DNA of 64,000 bases from Arthrobacter pigmenti (GTDB lineage Bacteria > Actinomycetota > Actinomycetes > Actinomycetales > Micrococcaceae): positions 1,984,001-2,048,000 of the forward strand of contig NZ_JAATJL010000001.1 of the NCBI RefSeq assembly GCF_011927905.1. The letters run 5' to 3'. The notes below the pieces were generated by a model. The model saw only the letters and a program-made list of their open reading frames with translations. It did not search any database and was not told the origin of the DNA. The position numbers and the translations under genes are program-made. Positions 60,505 to 64,000 of this stretch are shown piece after piece (position 1 is the first letter of the stretch; the number at the start of each line of letters is the position of its first letter).

Positions 60505-62292
60505 TCAGGTACGGCCAATGAACCAGTCCTGCAGCTTCTTCAACCGCCGCTGCAACTGTTCCTCATTGGCTTGGGCAACCGCCGGACCTCCGCACGCCTT
60601 CCGCAACTCGGTATGGACAACTCCATGCGGCATGCCTGAGCGCGCCGACCACGCCGCGACATTCTTCGCCAGCTGGCCGCGCAGTTCAGTGAGTTGCCGG
60701 TGGTCGACGACGGCGGGCGCTGCGGGTTCCTGCGCCACGGAGCCTGACTGAGCTGGCCGGCGTCGTGATTGTTGCTCCTGCTGCCGCTGGCGAAGAAGCA
60801 CGCCCACCTGGTCGGCGTCCAGCAGGCCGGGAATTCCGAGGAAGTCCAGTTCCTCCTCGCTGCCCATCTCACCGCCCGTGCCGAACTCACCGCCGTCGAA
60901 CAGGACTCGGTCGAAGGCCGCCTGCGACTCTAGGGCCTCGAACTTCTGCTTCGTCAGCTCATCGGAGGCCTTCTCTTCACGGTTGGCCGCCTCCATGAGC
61001 GCCTCTTCCGGTGCGAGGCCGTCTTCGTTGTTATCCGGCCGATCCAATGCGTGGTCACGCTCGACCTCCAGCTGGTTGGCCAGCAGCATGAGGTTCGGCA
61101 CGGACGGCAGGAAGACCGACGCCGTTTCTCCGCGCCGGCGCGCACGAACGAAACGCCCTACCGCCTGCGCGAAGAACAGCGGCGTGGCCGTCGAGGTCGC
61201 GTACACGCCGACGGCCAGGCGCGGCACGTCAACGCCTTCTGACACCATGCGGACCGCCACCATCCAGCGGGTCTCGGACGCGGAGAAGTCCTCAATCTTC
61301 CCCGATGCCTTGGCATCATCGGAAAGGATGACGGTGGGCGATTCCCCGGTGATCTTCTTCAGCTGTCCGGCGTAGGCGCGGGCGTCCTCATGGTCTGTCG
61401 CGATGACCAGGCCGCCCGCGTCCGGAACCGTGCGCCGGACCTCCGTCAATCGACGGTCCGCCGCCGCGAGCACCGCAGGAATCCATTCGCCGTTCGGGTT
61501 CAGTGCGGTCCGCCAGGCCTGGGCTGTGATGTCCTTGGTCACCGCGGCTTCTCCGAGTGAGGCGGCCATCTCCTCGCCGGCACTGGTGCGCCAGCGCATC
61601 TGGCCGGAGTACGCCATGAAGATGACCGGACGGACCACGTGGTCGCGCAACGCGTCGCCGTACCCGTACGTGTAGTCGGAACGGGAGCGACGAATACCGT
61701 CGGCGTCTTCGGCGTACTCCACGAAGGGGATTGCCGCAGTGTCGGAACGGAACGGCGTACCGGTCAGCGCAAGGCGCCGGGTGGCCGGCTCGAAAGCCTC
61801 CCGGATACCGTCGCCCCAGGACAGAGCGTCGCCGCCGTGGTGGATCTCATCGAGGATTACCAGTGTTTTGGCGGCCTCGGTCTTCGCGCGGTGGAGCATC
61901 GGCTTGCTCGCGACCTGCGCATAGGTCACCGCGACGCCGATGAACCCCTGACCGTGGCGGCCGTCCGCGTTGCGGAAGTTGGGGTCGATGGATAGTCCGA
62001 CGCGCGCGGCAGCATCCGACCATTGCCGCTTGAGGTGGTCCGTGGGAGCGACCACGACAATGCGGTTGACGATGCGCCGTTCCACCAGTTCCGTGGCAAC
62101 GCGCAATGCGAACGTTGTCTTGCCCGCACCCGGCGTGGCGACGGCCAGGAAGTCCTGCGGAGAATCGGCGAAATACTTGGCGAGCGCTTCCTCCTGCCAT
62201 TGGCGGAGCTTGGGTGCTGTACCCCACGCAGCGCGCTCCGGATAGGCGGGCGGCAGGGCCGGCGCGGTGCCGAACAGTGCGTTGTTGCTCAC
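60505..62292 (-). CDS. DEAD/DEAH-box helicase
   Basis: 595-residue SF2 helicase. Motif I TPGAGKTTFALRVA, DEIHHGGDALSWGDG (DEAH-like box), LALTGTPFRSD (motif III), and QAVGRFVRARRRGE (motif VI) are visible, with SEGVDVPRLAVGVYAT as motif V. The last 150 residues are a hydrophilic Gln/Arg-rich extension with a helical end (LRGQLAKNVAAWSARSGMPHG...). Such restriction-endonuclease-subunit-R-like helicases may act in DNA repair or restriction, but no partner is present. GTG 62292 follows AAGGTG; it is 10 bases after the MFS gene. Confidence 0.93.
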   Translation of the reverse strand: MSNNALFGTAPALPPAYPERAAWGTAPKLRQWQEEALAKYFADSPQDFLAVATPGAGKTTFALRVATELVERRIVNRIVVVAPTDHLKRQWSDAAARVGLSIDPNFRNADGRHGQGFIGVAVTYAQVASKPMLHRAKTEAAKTLVILDEIHHGGDALSWGDGIREAFEPATRRLALTGTPFRSDTAAIPFVEYAEDADGIRRSRSDYTYGYGDALRDHVVRPVIFMAYSGQMRWRTSAGEEMAASLGEAAVTKDITAQAWRTALNPNGEWIPAVLAAADRRLTEVRRTVPDAGGLVIATDHEDARAYAGQLKKITGESPTVILSDDAKASGKIEDFSASETRWMVAVRMVSEGVDVPRLAVGVYATSTATPLFFAQAVGRFVRARRRGETASVFLPSVPNLMLLANQLEVERDHALDRPDNNEDGLAPEEALMEAANREEKASDELTKQKFEALESQAAFDRVLFDGGEFGTGGEMGSEEELDFLGIPGLLDADQVGVLLRQRQQEQQSRRRPAQSGSVAQEPAAPAVVDHRQLTELRGQLAKNVAAWSARSGMPHGVVHTELRKACGGPAVAQANEEQLQRRLKKLQDWFIGRT

Positions 62293-62302
62293 TTGTGTGG
62301 AC

Positions 62303-63745
62303 TTACACCTTTCGCGGCTCGGCTACACCTGCTGGGAGGGCAGCCCGGTCACCCTGCGCAGCCCTCAACCCGGCCACTATACCGACAACCGCGAACACAC
62401 ACAGAGCCAACCAGATTGCAACAAAGACGGGCACCTGATCGGGGTCCGCAGGGTCCCGGAGCAGCGCGAACAATGCCCCGGCGCCCGCCGTTCCGATCAC
62501 GCCGCCGAGCTGGTCGGAGAGCTGAAGCGCAGCCGAGTTCCGTCCCTGTTCCTCCGGCTTGGAAAGTTTCAAAACCAACACCGAGGTGCTGGAGAGAGTG
62601 AGGCCCATGGCGAAACCGGCTGCGCTCCACACAACCACCAACGCCCAGAACGGCACGCCGTCCAACGCCGTCAGCGCCAGAGACCCGATGCTGACGGACA
62701 GCAGCGAGGATCCGATCACCAGCAGCCACTGCCGTCGGAAGGTGACCCTCGCCTGCATGAACGAGCCCGCACTCCAGCCGATGGCAGCGGCGCTGAGAGT
62801 CAGGCCTGCCGTGGAGGCGTCCAGTCCGCGGGCGGAAACCAGCATGAGGGGGATGAATGCCTCGGCGCCGAAGAAGGCCACGGTGAGCAGGCCCCGGGTG
62901 GCAATGACGCTCGGCAGTCCGCGCGCAAGGCGCAAGGTACCGTGTGGCAGGAGCCGGGGAAGACTTGCCGCCGCAGCAACCATGCCCGCGATGCTGAGAA
63001 GTACGTAGAGCCATCCGGAGACCGGATCCGAAAATCCCGATGCTGCAACCCGGGTCAGGCCGAACTGCGCCGCGAACACGCCCCCCGCCAGCAGTACGCC
63101 CGTCACGGCGCTTCGGCGCGCGGCGGCGTCAAGCGCTCTTCTCGGTCCCGGAGCTTTCAGGCGCGCGGTACGAGGCCACACCAGCAGAAAGGCTGCGAGA
63201 ACAACCGGTGCCACGCCCAGGAAGACCCACCGCCAGCTCGCCTCCTCCGCAAGGATGCCCGCAAGGTACGGTCCGATCAGGGAAGGGACCACCCATGCGG
63301 CAGCAAGCCAGCCGAAGACCACAGGCTGCATCCGTTGGGGATACGCCTGAGCGATGATCACGTACACGGCAACGATCATGAAACCGCCGCCCAGTCCCGA
63401 GACGGCGCGGCCGGAAGTCATCAGCCAGAACACCGGTGCGCTGCCGGAGATCAGCAGCCCGAGGACCATCAGGCCCATGCCGACGGCGAGGGCCGGGCGC
63501 GGGCCCCGCCGGTCGCACCACGATCCACCCAACACGCTGCCCAACAGCGAGGCCGTGAGGTACATCGAAAACGCCAGACCGTAACTGGCCACACCGTTCA
63601 GTTCCGACGCCACGGACGGCATCGCCGTGACCACCGCCATAGCCTCGAAGGCGGCACACGTGATGATGGCGATGACGCCGACGGTCAATGACCGCAGCGG
63701 GGCGGACATTGCTCCGCCGCGCGGTGGAGCGTCCCGTGCAGGCAT
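62303..63745 (-). CDS. MFS transporter (DHA2-like)
   Basis: 480-residue exporter with about 14 hydrophobic segments. The N-terminus TVGVIAIITCAAFEAMAVVTAMPSVASELNG, SWCDRRGPRPALAVGM (A-motif) and GLGGGFMIVAVYVIIAQAYP fit drug:H+ antiporters of the 14-TM group. GGGG lies about 8 bases before the ATG at 63745. It is 10 bases upstream of the helicase gene and shares its transcript direction. The substrate is unknown. Confidence 0.9.
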   Translation of the reverse strand: MPARDAPPRGGAMSAPLRSLTVGVIAIITCAAFEAMAVVTAMPSVASELNGVASYGLAFSMYLTASLLGSVLGGSWCDRRGPRPALAVGMGLMVLGLLISGSAPVFWLMTSGRAVSGLGGGFMIVAVYVIIAQAYPQRMQPVVFGWLAAAWVVPSLIGPYLAGILAEEASWRWVFLGVAPVVLAAFLLVWPRTARLKAPGPRRALDAAARRSAVTGVLLAGGVFAAQFGLTRVAASGFSDPVSGWLYVLLSIAGMVAAAASLPRLLPHGTLRLARGLPSVIATRGLLTVAFFGAEAFIPLMLVSARGLDASTAGLTLSAAAIGWSAGSFMQARVTFRRQWLLVIGSSLLSVSIGSLALTALDGVPFWALVVVWSAAGFAMGLTLSSTSVLVLKLSKPEEQGRNSAALQLSDQLGGVIGTAGAGALFALLRDPADPDQVPVFVAIWLALCVFAVVGIVAGLRAAQGDRAALPAGVAEPRKV

Positions 63746-63761
63746 GGCTTACCCCATCGGC

Positions 63762-63800
63762 AAGAAAGGCTTCCGCTGGGCTCATGGCTCAGCGGAAGCC
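63762..63800 (-). terminator. Terminator after the DUF3039 gene
   Basis: Stem GGCTTCCGCTG with its complement (63768-63778 and 63790-63800), followed on the minus strand by TTTCTT, 14 bases after the DUF3039 stop at 63815. Confidence 0.75.
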
Positions 63801-63814
63801 GGAACAAGTTGGTT

Positions 63815-64000
63815 CTAGGAATCGTCTCCGGAACGCATGGAGTTATAGATTTCCTTGCACTCGGGGCAGACGGGGAACTTCTGTGGATCGCGCCCGGGTG
63901 TCCACACCTTCCCACAAAGGGCTATGACCGGCTCGCCGGAGAGCGCAGATTCCATGATCTTTTCCTTGCGCACATAGTGCGCAAACCGCTCCCGGTCGCC
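63815..64000 (-). CDS. DUF3039 family protein (5' end outside window)
   Basis: The last 61 codons of a gene that begins beyond the right edge. The frame runs from 64000 to a TAG at 63815. It ends FAHYVRKEKIMESALSG, EPVIALCGKVWTPGRDP, QKFPVCPECKEIYNSM, with a CG...CPEC pair of cysteine motifs that probably bind zinc. This matches the actinobacterial DUF3039 family; its role is unknown. The start codon and N-terminus are not in the window. Confidence 0.88.
   Translation of the reverse strand, partial: GDRERFAHYVRKEKIMESALSGEPVIALCGKVWTPGRDPQKFPVCPECKEIYNSMRSGDDS

Overview
The window looks like chromosome of a high-GC Gram-positive actinobacterium, most probably Micrococcaceae (Arthrobacter sensu lato). 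Reasons: strongly GC-biased codon use, many GTG starts, mqo, DUF2017 and DUF3039 proteins, a YtrA-type GntR/ABC unit, and gene orders shared with Mycobacterium (ilvB-ilvN-ilvC then serA; nadA-nadB-nadC; clpS-DUF2017 divergent from pncB, then murI-MBL-rph-rdgB). The genus is inference. I see no prophage, insertion sequence, CRISPR array or rRNA. The content is mostly core metabolism with a few accessory transporters and regulators.

Layout. 0-3.5 kb: a secreted animal-type heme peroxidase (cut by the left edge) and a signal peptidase I. 3.5-11 kb: branched-chain amino acid and serine genes on the minus strand (ilvD, ilvB, ilvN, ilvC, serA). ilvB has a 14-codon Leu/Val-rich leader peptide and an attenuator hairpin. 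11-19 kb: a conserved hypothetical, a 2-hydroxyacid dehydrogenase, a PQQ-type sugar dehydrogenase lipoprotein, tRNA-Lys(CTT), a MarR regulator and PrxQ peroxiredoxin, tRNA-Leu(TAG), a fasciclin lipoprotein and a peptide-binding lipoprotein. 19-28 kb: mqo, an RND pump, an EamA exporter, and an LLM oxidoreductase-MarR-SDR operon with a palindromic operator. 28-34.6 kb: an overlapping five-gene NAD operon (nrtR-nadA-nadB-nadC-cysteine desulfurase) behind a candidate NrtR box. 35-43 kb: a hydrolase, a soluble Ser/Thr kinase, a tiny acidic protein, an Fpg/Nei glycosylase, TetR, MHS transporter/IclR, a 55-bp tandem repeat and an MFS protein. 43-50.7 kb: sbcC-sbcD, aquaporin, a degenerate ADP-ribosylglycohydrolase homologue and an exonuclease-BRCT protein. 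50.7-58.5 kb: a GntR-ABC transporter operon, GNAT, DedA, rdgB, rph, an MBL phosphodiesterase-like protein, murI, DUF2017 and clpS. 58.5-64 kb: NAD salvage (pncB-pncA), a DEAD/DEAH helicase, an MFS transporter and a DUF3039 protein cut by the right edge.

Themes. NAD metabolism is represented twice: de novo synthesis from aspartate, with its repressor, and salvage from nicotinamide and nicotinate. Many genes have a TANNNT-like -10 element 6-7 bases before the start codon, which points to frequent leaderless transcription. I found no clearly new multi-gene defence or biosynthetic system. The most interesting items are regulatory (ilv attenuator, NrtR box, LLM/MarR, YtrA and kinase operators), the catalytically degenerate ADP-ribosylglycohydrolase homologue, and an in-frame 24-bp duplication inside rdgB. 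All functions are read from sequence motifs; no database search was run.
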